64,000 nt of DNA from the NCBI GenBank assembly GCA_947258715.1, contig CAMYJH010000003.1, positions 78,059-142,058 on the forward strand, written 5' to 3'. Each line of letters begins with the position of its first letter. The stretch's first letter is position 1. This stretch comes from an uncultured Gammaproteobacteria bacterium. Its GTDB lineage: Bacteria; Pseudomonadota; Gammaproteobacteria; HK1. Shown here in pieces: positions 26,484 through 35,152 of this stretch. The translations under genes were made by a program, and so were the position numbers. The notes beneath the pieces were generated by a model. The model saw only the letters and a program-made list of their open reading frames with translations. It did not search any database and was not told the origin of the DNA.

Positions 26484-28028
26484 ATGCGGGCACCTCAGAG
26501 TCAGTCTTCAGCAGACTCATCGGCGGACCAGCCAGCGGGATCTGCGGCGAGGGAAAATTCGCTGCTGCCGTCGGCCGGGCTATTGACCGCAGTGCTGGAC
26601 GACCAAGCCCGCATCGTGTCTTTCAATAATGCCTTTTTACAATTCGTTGGCAAAAAGCCTGAACTGCTCCGCGACGCGGATTTTGCGAGCCTCGTCGTCC
26701 CCGAGGAGGAGCGAGACGCGTTCGAGGAGGACCTGAGAGCGGCAACTGAAGGATCCGACCCTGGCGCCCGCATCGATGCCTGGCGTGCCAACAGCGGCGA
26801 ACTCTCTCCGGTGCAGTGGTGGCTGAGCGGTCTCGACACCGAGTCTGGGACCCGGTGCGGATTCGCAGTCACGGCCATCGACCTCTCTTCAGATCACCGG
26901 GCTTGGGACCAGATGGCGGAGAAAGAAGCCAGACTACAGTCCATACTCGATACCGCCGCAGATGGCATCATCACCATCGACGAGCATGGAATCATCCAAT
27001 CGCTGAATCTCGCCACCGGGGAAATGTTCGGATACGAGTCGGAACAGCTCATCGGTCAGAATCTCAAGGTCTTAATGCCGGATCTTCATCAGCGTGAGCA
27101 CGATACCTATCTTTCGAACTACCTCTCCAGCGGTGAAAAGAAAGTCATCGGTATCGGCCGTGAAGTCGAGGGTCGGCGCCATGATGGCTCTACCTTTCCA
27201 CTCGATCTTGCCGTGAGTGAATTCCATGTCGCGGGCAAACGCCGGTTCATGGGGCTGATGCGCGACATCTCGGCGCGAAAGCACGCCGAGCAGGAGGCTC
27301 GCCGGCACCTGGACGAGCTTGCCCACGCCTCCCGCTTGTCCGCCCTGGGCGAAATGGCGACGGGAATCGCTCACGAGGTCAATCAGCCGCTGGCGGCAAT
27401 TGTCAGCTACGCGCAGGCCTGTCTTAATCTGCTCAATTCAGACAGCACAGATCGAGGTCTGGTGAAGGACGCGCTCACCCAGATTACTGCACAGGGCCGC
27501 CGAGCTGGTGAAATCGTTCATCATTTGCGGCAGCTGGTGCGAAAGGATCAGGCCGCACGAACGGATATAGACCTCAACGGATGTGTGCGTGCGGTCCTCA
27601 ACCTTTTTACAAACGAGCTCAAATCGAGCGGTGTGACACTTTCCCTCGAGCTCGCTGAGGGATTACCCCGGGTGAAGGCAGATCGAGTTCAGGTCGAACA
27701 GGTACTTTTGAATTTGGTACGCAATGCGCTCGATGTGCTGGAGACACAGACGGATGGTCCTAAGCGTCTGTCCATTTTCACCCACTTCGCCGGGGACAAG
27801 GGCGTGGAGGTCTGTGTAACGGATAGCGGACCAGGGCTCGAGGGCAATGACCCGGAGCGTCTGTTTGAGACCTTTTACACTACCAAGCCCAGCGGACTTG
27901 GGGTGGGCCTGTCCATCAGTCGATCCATTATCGAGTCCCACGGCGGCCGCCTCTGGGCAAGAGAGAATCGCAGCGGGGGCTTGAGCGTTCATTTCACTAT
28001 ATCCGGTCGACGCCGCGATGAAGAGTGA
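26484..28028 (+). CDS. fixL: FixL-like haem-PAS oxygen-sensor histidine kinase
   Basis: A 514-residue kinase with two PAS domains and a HisKA/HATPase core. ATG 26484 is chosen; TTG 26445 would add 13 residues. The second PAS matches the oxygen sensor of rhizobial FixL. His206 in QREHDTYLSNYL is followed exactly 20 residues later by Arg226 in VIGIGREVEG, the same spacing as haem-ligand His200 and distal Arg220 of Bradyrhizobium FixL. The kinase H-box has His297 (GIAHEVNQPLAA); the N and G boxes are NLVRNALDVL and DSGPGLEGNDPE. No membrane segments are seen, so it is probably a soluble sensor. Its stop overlaps the fixJ-like start by 11 bp. Confidence 0.88.
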   Translation: MRAPQSQSSADSSADQPAGSAARENSLLPSAGLLTAVLDDQARIVSFNNAFLQFVGKKPELLRDADFASLVVPEEERDAFEEDLRAATEGSDPGARIDAWRANSGELSPVQWWLSGLDTESGTRCGFAVTAIDLSSDHRAWDQMAEKEARLQSILDTAADGIITIDEHGIIQSLNLATGEMFGYESEQLIGQNLKVLMPDLHQREHDTYLSNYLSSGEKKVIGIGREVEGRRHDGSTFPLDLAVSEFHVAGKRRFMGLMRDISARKHAEQEARRHLDELAHASRLSALGEMATGIAHEVNQPLAAIVSYAQACLNLLNSDSTDRGLVKDALTQITAQGRRAGEIVHHLRQLVRKDQAARTDIDLNGCVRAVLNLFTNELKSSGVTLSLELAEGLPRVKADRVQVEQVLLNLVRNALDVLETQTDGPKRLSIFTHFAGDKGVEVCVTDSGPGLEGNDPERLFETFYTTKPSGLGVGLSISRSIIESHGGRLWARENRSGGLSVHFTISGRRRDEE

Positions 28029-28626
28029 TGCCACGGTCTACGTGGTCGATGATGACGAGGGCATACGGCACAGCCTCGAACTGCTGCTTGGGGCCATTGG
28101 CTTAAAAGTGCGTGTGTTCTCAGACGCGGCGTCCTTTCTCGACGCTTTTAACCCTGCGCTACGTGGGTGCATCGTGGCAGATTTAAGAATGCCCGGGCTC
28201 AACGGGCTGGAAATGCAGGAACGCCTGAACGCCGTGAACTGCCGTATGCCGATCATTTTCTTGAGCGGACATGGGGACGTTCCCGCGGCCGTACGCGCGC
28301 TTCAAAAAGGCGCGGTGGATTTTCTGGAAAAGCCGTTTAATCCTAAGCTCCTGCTGGAAAGAATCGAGCACGCCATCAAGACCGATGCGGAGCTCAGCGC
28401 GGCTGCGGAAAATTCGGCCAAGATCGCCGGCCGCGTCGCTCAGCTCACTGCCCGCGAGCGGGAGATCATGGGTCTGGTCGCGGATGGGAAGTCGTCCAAA
28501 GTCATCGCCCTAGAGCTCGGTATCAGCGAGCGGACGGTCGAGCTGCACCGATCCCGCATGATGAAGAAGATGTCGGCCCGTTCCGTGGCCGATCTGGTAA
28601 GGATGATTTCAGACGCCAGCATCTGA
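28018..28626 (+). CDS. fixJ: FixJ-like response regulator
   Basis: A 202-residue regulator with a receiver domain (acidic pocket VVDDDEG, phosphorylated Asp55 in VADLRMPG, conserved Lys in LEKPFNP) and a C-terminal LuxR-type helix-turn-helix (LTAREREIMGLVADGKSSK ... SERTVELHRSRMMKKM). The linker and length match FixJ. The overlap with the kinase gene shows they are a pair. It is expected to activate low-oxygen genes, such as a fixK/fnr-type gene, when its kinase is deoxygenated. Confidence 0.9.
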   Translation: MKSDATVYVVDDDEGIRHSLELLLGAIGLKVRVFSDAASFLDAFNPALRGCIVADLRMPGLNGLEMQERLNAVNCRMPIIFLSGHGDVPAAVRALQKGAVDFLEKPFNPKLLLERIEHAIKTDAELSAAAENSAKIAGRVAQLTAREREIMGLVADGKSSKVIALELGISERTVELHRSRMMKKMSARSVADLVRMISDASI

Positions 28627-28662
28627 GCCTGGCCCCCGCGCGGGTTAGGCCGTGCCGATTCC

Positions 28663-28676
28663 TTGATCGGGGTCAA
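28663..28676 (+). promoter_or_regulatory. Near-consensus FNR-type box
   Basis: TTGATCGGGGTCAA matches TTGAT-N4-ATCAA with one mismatch (A to G). It lies 79 bp before the lone receiver gene and 37 bp after the fixJ-like stop. It would place the receiver gene, and perhaps the fnr gene beyond, under FNR control. Confidence 0.55.
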
Positions 28677-28754
28677 CATTCCTAGCGGCCGGTAGGGGTC
28701 AAATTCCCCTTGAAGAGTAACCAGAACCGCCGCCGGTGCTGAATACAGACTGAC

Positions 28755-29156
28755 ATGACCTCGTCCAAGAGTACCCCGATCGTATTCATCGTCGATGATG
28801 ACGCCGCCGTGCGCTCCGCCTTGAGCCTGCTGGTGCAATCCTGCGGCTGGAAACCCCGCGCCTGCTCCAGCGGCAGTGAGTTTTTTGCTGCGCTTGCCTC
28901 GGCGTGGCCGGCCTGCATCGTTGTCGACCTCCAGCTGTCGGACATGGATGGGTCCATGCTGCAGCGTGAAATCTCCCGTCTGCGCATGAACGTCCCGGTC
29001 ATCGTGACGACCGCCTATGAAAATCACCCCAGAACGCTGCCCGCGGTGCTCGACGGCGCCAAGGCAGTCATCGCCAAGCCCTTTCAGGGCGAGGAATTGA
29101 TTGCCACCATTACCCGGATTGTTGAACCAGCGCAAAGGCGGCCGATTGCCGCGTAA
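28755..29156 (+). CDS. Single-domain response regulator (lone receiver)
   Basis: A 133-residue protein that is only a receiver domain. IVDDDAAVR gives the acidic pocket, Asp59 in CIVVDLQLSD is the phosphorylation site, TTAYE has the switch Thr, and AKPFQG holds the Lys. It resembles the receiver of FixJ/NtrC-type regulators but has no output domain. Between fixLJ-like and fnr-like genes, it could be a phosphate sink or a competitor of the FixJ-like protein, in the manner of other lone receivers; that role is inferred. A near-consensus FNR box precedes it. Confidence 0.85.
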   Translation: MTSSKSTPIVFIVDDDAAVRSALSLLVQSCGWKPRACSSGSEFFAALASAWPACIVVDLQLSDMDGSMLQREISRLRMNVPVIVTTAYENHPRTLPAVLDGAKAVIAKPFQGEELIATITRIVEPAQRRPIAA

Positions 29157-29367
29157 TCGATCGATTTAGTCTGTACGTAGATCTACGTACATCAGCCTCT
29201 TTTTGCTCCCGGGGCTACGTATTTCCGCGTATTTCCGCCACTGCGCGCCGCTTGAATTACGTGGATCCACGAGTTCATTTCCTCTCACGCAAGGCTTAAA
29301 AAGTCAGGCAGGAAGCCGGCGAATTCTGAACACGGCTGCCGCCGGTTCGAGCACGAGGGGACATATC

Positions 29368-30198
29368 ATGAGGAACTCGAGCAACGTCATCACTCTCAAG
29401 GATCGGCAACAAAGCTGCGAATCATGCCGCTTCCATCATGACTGCCTGGTTAAAGAGGACACGTCCAAGCGGCGAAAGGGCGGACAGTCTTCAGCCGTAT
29501 CCGGCTGCGTGGTCAGGCGCGGTGCCCACATATTCCGCATGGGCGATCCATTCGATGCCGTCTACATGGTGCGTTCGGGGGCAGTAAAAACCTACTGGCT
29601 CGCCTCCGACGGGGATCAGCAGGTGACGGGATTCTATCTTCCCGGAGAGGTATTTGGACTCTGCTCAGTCTCTTCTGAAAGCTACGTCAACAGCGCCGTT
29701 GCGCTGGACACGTCGGGTATCTGCACCCTTCCCTTCGTCCATCTTCAGCGCTTGTGCCTAGGTTCTGAGGAAACCTTGTCAAGGTTGATGGGGCGCCTGA
29801 GCAGTCGCATCTGTGAAAGTGAAGAAGCATTTATCGTCCTCGGCCACAAATCTGCGGACGAGCGCATGGCCTGGTTTCTGATGGACATCTCGCGAAGACA
29901 GGCCAGGCTGGGGCTCTGCGCCAGCGAGATCAACTTACCCATGACCCGCACCGACATCGGTAGCTACCTGATGCTCGCCGTGGAGACCGTCAGCCGGGTG
30001 CTGACGCGGTTGCAAACCAAGCGAATGATCGAGGTACGGAGGAATCAGGTGCTTATCAAATCACCCGGGCAGCTTCGCAGCCTGGCCGAGTCCTCCGCCG
30101 GCAGCGCCGCATCGCAGGTGCGCCTGCAGCGTCAAATATCGCCCTATTGGGGAGATTGCCGCGACTTGACGGGCAGTCCGGGCGCGACGACTCATTAA
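29368..30198 (+). CDS. fnr: FNR/ANR-type oxygen-responsive transcription regulator
   Basis: A 276-residue CRP/FNR-family regulator; ATG 29368 follows GAGGGGA. It has the 4Fe-4S ligands of FNR: Cys17, Cys20 and Cys26 (CESCRFHHDC) and Cys119 (SGICTLPF). The 93-residue gap from Cys26 to Cys119 equals that between Cys29 and Cys122 of E. coli FNR. The recognition helix reads AVETVSRVLTRL, with the E-x-x-S-R pattern that reads TTGAT half-sites. It should dimerise and bind DNA when oxygen is low, and its targets are probably the boxes found in this window. The frame upstream to 29203 lacks support. Confidence 0.92.
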   Translation: MRNSSNVITLKDRQQSCESCRFHHDCLVKEDTSKRRKGGQSSAVSGCVVRRGAHIFRMGDPFDAVYMVRSGAVKTYWLASDGDQQVTGFYLPGEVFGLCSVSSESYVNSAVALDTSGICTLPFVHLQRLCLGSEETLSRLMGRLSSRICESEEAFIVLGHKSADERMAWFLMDISRRQARLGLCASEINLPMTRTDIGSYLMLAVETVSRVLTRLQTKRMIEVRRNQVLIKSPGQLRSLAESSAGSAASQVRLQRQISPYWGDCRDLTGSPGATTH

Positions 30199-30202
30199 TC
30201 CG

Positions 30203-30216
30203 TTGATCTGACTCAA
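30203..30216 (+). promoter_or_regulatory. Near-consensus FNR-type box before Usp genes
   Basis: TTGATCTGACTCAA has one mismatch to TTGAT-N4-ATCAA. It lies 5 bp after the fnr stop and 70 bp before the first Usp start, a good distance for activation from about -41. Confidence 0.55.
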
Positions 30217-30285
30217 TACCAAAGCCGGCGGGGAGGCGTATATCTTTCACTGTGGCTGAAACCCACAGGCTGAAAGGAGACGAAC

Positions 30286-30813
30286 GTGGCTAAATGCATT
30301 GTTTCCGCCTTCGACGGTTCTGAAAACTCTCGAAGGGCAGTGGAGTCTGCCAGCGAACTGGCAAAAGACTACGGTGCAATGCTCCATCTGGTCCATGTCA
30401 TCGGCTCCGGCCCCGTTCCACCCGCTCTCGCCCGATTAGCCGAGGTCGAGCGCATAACGCCGGATTCGCGACCGTCGGGTCCTCAGAACGTCGCCAACGT
30501 TTTTGGCAACCTTGCGACAGCGGAGCGATCGGCCGCCTCTCCGGTAGTGACTCACGAGATTCACCGGTCGCTGGGAGAAAGGCTGCTCAAGGACGCGGAG
30601 GCCATCGCGCGCAAAAAGGGCGTCGGGTCTGTCAAGGCTATGCTTTGCGAGGGCAACCCTGCCGAAGCCATACTGGACACAGCGAAACAGGTCGACGCCG
30701 ATCTCATCGTTGTCGGAACTCGAGGGCTGTCAGGTCTGAAGGAGCTTCTGCTGGGAAGCGTATCTCACAAGGTGATACAACTTTCCCCCTGCTCCTGTCT
30801 GGTGGTGAAGTAA
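30286..30813 (+). CDS. Universal stress protein, single UspA domain
   Basis: A 175-residue UspA-fold protein starting at GTG 30286 after AAAGGAGACG. The opening IVSAFDGSENSRRAVESASE and the ATP-binding end GTRGLSGLKELLLGSVSHKV (G-2x-G-9x-G-S) are both intact. A 30-residue insert (residues ~45-80) lengthens the usual ~145 residues. Usp proteins support survival under oxygen limitation and energy stress. The next Usp gene follows by 39 bp. Confidence 0.88.
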   Translation: MAKCIVSAFDGSENSRRAVESASELAKDYGAMLHLVHVIGSGPVPPALARLAEVERITPDSRPSGPQNVANVFGNLATAERSAASPVVTHEIHRSLGERLLKDAEAIARKKGVGSVKAMLCEGNPAEAILDTAKQVDADLIVVGTRGLSGLKELLLGSVSHKVIQLSPCSCLVVK

Positions 30814-30852
30814 GACGACATATACAACCCGCGAGAACCTGAGGTCAAAGTA

Positions 30853-31683
30853 ATGCAATTTCGGGACATTCTGCTGTGCGTAGATCCGATCCAACCCGGA
30901 TCTGCGCTGATCGAGAACGCCGTCAGCTTTGCGAACAAGCAGGAAGCAAACCTTAGCGGCCTCTACCCTCTTGAGTTTCCCGAGTTTCCGGGATATGTGG
31001 CGGCACAGCTGCCCAAGGAAATTATCGACAAGAACCGCAGTTATTTTATGGAGCACGCGAAAGAGGCCGAAGCGGTTTTTCGGAAAGCGTGCACATCTGC
31101 GGGGATTCACTGGAACTGGTACTGCGTGGAAGGCGAGCGGGCGCAATCGGTCATTGTTAACGCACGACTTGCCGATCTCGTTCTACTTGCCGGCACCCAG
31201 GAAGAAGGCGAATCAGCAACTGGCGAGAGCTCCGGTCGAATCATGCTGGAGTGCGGCCGGCCTGTGCTTCTACTTCCGTCGACGCCAATTACTGAAGACA
31301 CAGGGTCGCGGGTCTTGGTTGCCTGGAACGGGCGACGTGAAGCCGTGCGTGCTGTCCACGACGCCCTCCCCCTGCTAGAAAGCGCCGATTGGGTAGAAAT
31401 CGTGATGGTAAACCCGGACACCGGAGCGCCCGACTATGGCGATCTACCCGGCAGCGAACTCTGCCGGCACCTCGCACGTCACGGCGTCAAGGCGGAGGCG
31501 AGAGAAACGCGGGCGCGCGGCAAGTCTGATGGCGCGGCGCTGCTAAGCCTGGCGGAAGAAGAAAAAGTGAACCTGATTGTCATGGGCGCCTACGGTCACG
31601 CCCGATGGCGGGAGCTGATGATCGGCGGAGTCACGGACCACGTGCTGCGACACGGAAAGTTGCCGGTCTTTTTGTCGCATTAA
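30853..31683 (+). CDS. Universal stress protein, tandem UspA domains
   Basis: A 276-residue protein of two UspA halves: residues 1-140 (FRDILLCVDPIQPGSALIEN) and 150-276 (SRVLVAWNGRREAVRAVHDA; end GAYGHARWRELMIGGVTDHV). Only the second half keeps the G-2x-G-9x-G-(S/T) nucleotide motif, so the first half may be non-binding. It resembles the tandem Usp at 35334-36206 and belongs to the UspE-like type. It probably shares the transcript of the Usp upstream. Confidence 0.85.
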   Translation: MQFRDILLCVDPIQPGSALIENAVSFANKQEANLSGLYPLEFPEFPGYVAAQLPKEIIDKNRSYFMEHAKEAEAVFRKACTSAGIHWNWYCVEGERAQSVIVNARLADLVLLAGTQEEGESATGESSGRIMLECGRPVLLLPSTPITEDTGSRVLVAWNGRREAVRAVHDALPLLESADWVEIVMVNPDTGAPDYGDLPGSELCRHLARHGVKAEARETRARGKSDGAALLSLAEEEKVNLIVMGAYGHARWRELMIGGVTDHVLRHGKLPVFLSH

Positions 31684-31725
31684 CCGTCCGATAGCGACCT
31701 AGACCGGGCTGAAACGACACGGGGT

Positions 31726-33183
31726 CTAAAACATCTCCACGCCCAGCTCGGAACGGATTCGTGCGCGGATGCGCCGCAGCGCATGAAAGACGGCCACCAG
31801 CATATCTCTCTCCCGACGGGTCATGGCCTCCAGCGGAACATGATTCCCGAGCGGACGATTTGACTCGAAGTCGGATAGCTGTTGCCGCAGCAACAGACGT
31901 GTAATGTGATTGAATCCGCCGCTCAAATAATCCGCCTCGTCGTCGTCGAGCGCACCACGCTGGCGCAGCGCGCGGATACGTCCCAGCGTGGAGAGTTCCG
32001 ACACACGTTCCTTAAGCGAAAGAATACGCACCGCACCCACCAGCGGCAGTGACCCGGCAAGTTTTAAATTCACTTTCCCCTGCCCCGGCCCCTCTATCGG
32101 ATCCGTTTTTAAACGCCCGAAAAGGCCTAGCGCAGGACCGTGGATTTCATCCAGTCTGTACATCTCGCGCAGAAAAAAAAGATTCGGCGCATGCTGCGTG
32201 ATGTAGTTTCTAAGCTGTTTAGATAGCTCTCCTTGCCCGTAGACGCATCGGAAATCAAAGAAAATGTCGCACAGCCTGAGAACGAGCCCGCTACTCTTTC
32301 CTAGCCACAGACCCAGCTGCGTGCACCATTCACTGATTTGCTTGCGCCAGGTCGGATTGGTCGCCATAACGTGGCCCTTGCAGCGCGGAAAACCGACCGT
32401 CTCCATCGCAGCCACCAACCGCTCGGAGAACTCGATAAACCAGCCGTCGATGCGCGTATGGTCACTGTCTGGATAATCTCCGATTATCAAGCCGTTATCC
32501 TGGTCCGGATGTAGAGAGCTTTCCCATCGCCCCCCGGACCCCATTATGATCAGCTCGAAGGGTACAGGCGGCTCACCCAATCCCTTCTCTTTACCCTGTT
32601 TCAGCACGAGCTCCACCACCCGGCGGTGAAGATCGGCGTTGATTTCGGAAATCAGGGCAAGAATCTCTGGCGCTGGAATCGCGTCTTGCAGCAGTTCGCG
32701 CGCCAGCAAAGCCTGGGCAGCCTTGGTCTGGCGCATCCCTTCGAGGCTGTTTTCGTGCGTCAGTCGATCAATCTGGTCGATGGTCTGGGCCGCAGCAATC
32801 GAAAGCGCCGATGCCAGCTCGATCATGCCCACCGGGGCACCGGCCGCGTCCAGCACCGGCAGATGTTTTAGGCCCAGACGACGCATTTTTCCAATCGCGC
32901 GATAAAGAAACTCGTGCTCCCGAATGACGCTCACCGGTGAGCTCATTGCTCGGCTGACCGCTGTCCTACCATCCAGCTGAAAGGTCATCCTGCGCACCAC
33001 GTCCTGCTCGGTGACGATACCCAGAATCTGACCGTCCTGGGCCAGGACCAGGGCATGAGAGGCCCTTGCTCTGCTCATCTCGTGGATCGCTTCAGCGCAA
33101 GAGGTCTCCGGCCGAACCGAAACCACCGGCCGGCTGATGTGGCCGCTCACACGTTTAACGAAACCGGAAAGTTGAAGCAGCAT
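31726..33183 (-). CDS. CBS-domain/DUF294 nucleotidyltransferase-like protein
   Basis: A 485-residue cytoplasmic protein. Two CBS domains occupy residues ~15-130 (SRPVVSVRPETSCAEAIHEM; GIVTEQDVVRRM; HLPVLDAAGAPVGMI). A DUF294 nucleotidyltransferase-fold region follows, with GSGGRWESSLHPDQDNGLI at ~215-233, the GlnD-like active-site pattern G-S-x-x-R-x-E ... D-Q-D-N. The conserved DUF294 C-terminal helical part follows. CBS pairs sense adenylates, so the protein may couple energy state to modification of a partner; the partner is unknown. It is divergent from the APH/AAA gene, and a perfect FNR box lies in the shared region. Confidence 0.85.
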   Translation of the reverse strand: MLLQLSGFVKRVSGHISRPVVSVRPETSCAEAIHEMSRARASHALVLAQDGQILGIVTEQDVVRRMTFQLDGRTAVSRAMSSPVSVIREHEFLYRAIGKMRRLGLKHLPVLDAAGAPVGMIELASALSIAAAQTIDQIDRLTHENSLEGMRQTKAAQALLARELLQDAIPAPEILALISEINADLHRRVVELVLKQGKEKGLGEPPVPFELIIMGSGGRWESSLHPDQDNGLIIGDYPDSDHTRIDGWFIEFSERLVAAMETVGFPRCKGHVMATNPTWRKQISEWCTQLGLWLGKSSGLVLRLCDIFFDFRCVYGQGELSKQLRNYITQHAPNLFFLREMYRLDEIHGPALGLFGRLKTDPIEGPGQGKVNLKLAGSLPLVGAVRILSLKERVSELSTLGRIRALRQRGALDDDEADYLSGGFNHITRLLLRQQLSDFESNRPLGNHVPLEAMTRRERDMLVAVFHALRRIRARIRSELGVEMF

Positions 33184-33290
33184 TGGTTTTGAACCTGGAC
33201 CGAAGAAAATACTAGACTAACTATCGCCGCCAAAATAAGCCTAATCGAGATCACACGCGATTCAAGCGCTGGGGCGGTCTCCGACTGGGC

Positions 33291-33304
33291 TTGATCGGGA
33301 TCAA
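33291..33304 (+). promoter_or_regulatory. Perfect FNR/ANR-type anaerobox
   Basis: TTGATCGGGATCAA is an exact TTGAT-N4-ATCAA palindrome. It lies between divergent genes: 59 bp before the start at 33363 and 108 bp before the CBS-DUF294 start at 33183. It could control either or both. Confidence 0.8.
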
Positions 33305-33362
33305 ATTATCCTCGATTTGCCCAGATAAGATGCAAACATACAATGTTCGGACGCAAGGGCAG

Positions 33363-34979
33363 ATGAGAAATGAGGACGGAGATCGTGATTCGCAGCCCCC
33401 GTTGATTCGGGCCTTGCGCAGCCGCACTGCCTATGATCATCCGGTCGAGGATATTCGGGTCCTGGAGACGCATATCTCATGGGTGCTTTTGACTGGAGCC
33501 TTCGCTTACAAGATTAAAAAACCAGTTTCGTTGGGATTTGCGGATTTCTCTACTCTGGAGCTACGTCGTGCTGCCTGTAATGAGGAGCTTCGACTCAACA
33601 AGAGGCTCGCAAGCCGAATGTATCTGGGAGTGGTTTCCATTTGCGGAAGCGTAGAAGACCCGAAGTTCTATGCCGAAGGCGAAGTCATCGAATACGCGGT
33701 AAAGATGCGCCAATTTCCAGATGATTGCCGACTCGACCGTTTCACCGACCAGGGGCGTCTGAAGGCGGATATGGTTCGGGCTCTCGCTGCGGAGGTAGCA
33801 CAATTTCACTCGCGAATTCCAGTCGCCGAGCCCGGACAGCAGGCGCAGGAATCAGAACGACGATTTTCAGATATCGCGGATAACTTCGAAACCGTCAGGG
33901 CTCTTTACCACAACAACGCACGGGGTGAACTGCTGGAGGAGCTACGCCAGTGGAGCCTCGATTGTCTGGTTGCGAACGGGGATCAGTTTCGCAAACGAAA
34001 GCGTGACGGTTTCGTACGAGAATGTCATGGTGACATGCATCTCGCCAACATGGCGTATATGGATGACAAAGTCACGATTTTCGACGCGCTGGAATTCAAT
34101 CCTGATTTACGCTGGATAGACGTAATGAGTGAGGTCGCGTTCGTGGTCATGGACCTGATTCACCACCAGCGGCCGGATCTCGCCAGCGTGTTCCTATCCA
34201 GCTACCTGGAAGGGAGCGCCGACCATGAGGGCCTCAACCTGCTGCGGCATTTTCTCGTTTACCGCGCCATGGTGCGGGCAAAAGTGTCCGCTATCCGCGC
34301 AAGCCAGGAGAACCTCAAGACCGGCGCCCGGGAGCAGGCGCTACGCGATACCGACGACTTTGTTGAACTGGCCAGGCGCTGCATGAATTACGGCGATGAA
34401 CCCTTCGTGCTGATTACCCACGGTGTATCCGGCAGCGGGAAATCACTGCTCTCGGGCCGACTCGTCGGCCAATTGGGTGCCATCCAGATCCGTTCTGACG
34501 TCGAGCGACGCCGCCGCGCGGCGCTTGGCGAGGACCGCTACTCGGGACCTGCGAGGCATCGCATCTACGGACGGCTCGAAAGCTGCGCCGACAAAATCCT
34601 GAGGGCCGGCTTTCCCGTCATTGTCGACGCGACCTTTCTCACTCCACAATACCGCACACGTTTCTGGCATCTGGCAAACGAGCATGGCGTGCCGTTTGGA
34701 ATTCTTTCGCTGCATGCACCCCGTGAAGTGCTCGTCCGCCGCATCGCTGCACGACAGGCCGAAGGGATAGACCCTTCGGAAGCCACGCTACCGGTCCTCG
34801 AGCACCAGCTCGAGGAAATGCAGCCGCTCACCGATAGCGAGCGGGAGTTTGCGGTTGAAATCGAATCGGTGGCCGGCGCCGACCTGACGCCGGTAGAGCG
34901 GTTCATGCGCCGGTCGAGCCGCCTCCCCCTCAGCCACCGCATGCGACGCTACCGCGCGCTGCCCCCGGAATCGCAGTGA
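33363..34979 (+). CDS. Bifunctional APH-like/AAA kinase-family protein
   Basis: A 538-residue two-domain protein. Residues ~40-330 resemble aminoglycoside-phosphotransferase-like kinases: the catalytic motif is ECHGDMHLANMAYMDDKVTI with FDALEFNPDLRW after it. Residues ~345-520 are a P-loop kinase with Walker A GVSGSGKS and Lys/Arg-rich lid residues (RIAARQAEG). The combination is a known uncharacterised family, often found near Usp and CBS genes. ATG 33363 follows AAGGGCAG; ATG 33330 and TTG 33291 are in frame, and 33291 falls inside the FNR box, which argues against it. The phosphorylated substrate is unknown. Confidence 0.8.
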   Translation: MRNEDGDRDSQPPLIRALRSRTAYDHPVEDIRVLETHISWVLLTGAFAYKIKKPVSLGFADFSTLELRRAACNEELRLNKRLASRMYLGVVSICGSVEDPKFYAEGEVIEYAVKMRQFPDDCRLDRFTDQGRLKADMVRALAAEVAQFHSRIPVAEPGQQAQESERRFSDIADNFETVRALYHNNARGELLEELRQWSLDCLVANGDQFRKRKRDGFVRECHGDMHLANMAYMDDKVTIFDALEFNPDLRWIDVMSEVAFVVMDLIHHQRPDLASVFLSSYLEGSADHEGLNLLRHFLVYRAMVRAKVSAIRASQENLKTGAREQALRDTDDFVELARRCMNYGDEPFVLITHGVSGSGKSLLSGRLVGQLGAIQIRSDVERRRRAALGEDRYSGPARHRIYGRLESCADKILRAGFPVIVDATFLTPQYRTRFWHLANEHGVPFGILSLHAPREVLVRRIAARQAEGIDPSEATLPVLEHQLEEMQPLTDSEREFAVEIESVAGADLTPVERFMRRSSRLPLSHRMRRYRALPPESQ

Positions 34980-34996
34980 CACAGCCGCGCAACCGG

Positions 34997-35010
34997 TTGA
35001 TCCGGATCAG
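34997..35010 (+). promoter_or_regulatory. Near-consensus FNR-type box
   Basis: TTGATCCGGATCAG has one mismatch (final base) to TTGAT-N4-ATCAA. It lies 142 bp before the small Cys-rich gene and 18 bp after the preceding stop. Confidence 0.55.
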
Positions 35011-35152
35011 TGCTCAAAACGTCGGCTCGGGGCAAACTTAAAATGAGCCATAAAAAAGGGCCGCAGAAATGCGTTGCGTTAGTTTTTGACGCCGAGATCA
35101 CTGATAGAATGCGCACGCCGGGCGATGCGATCAGGCCCGGGGGAGTTGGGCA

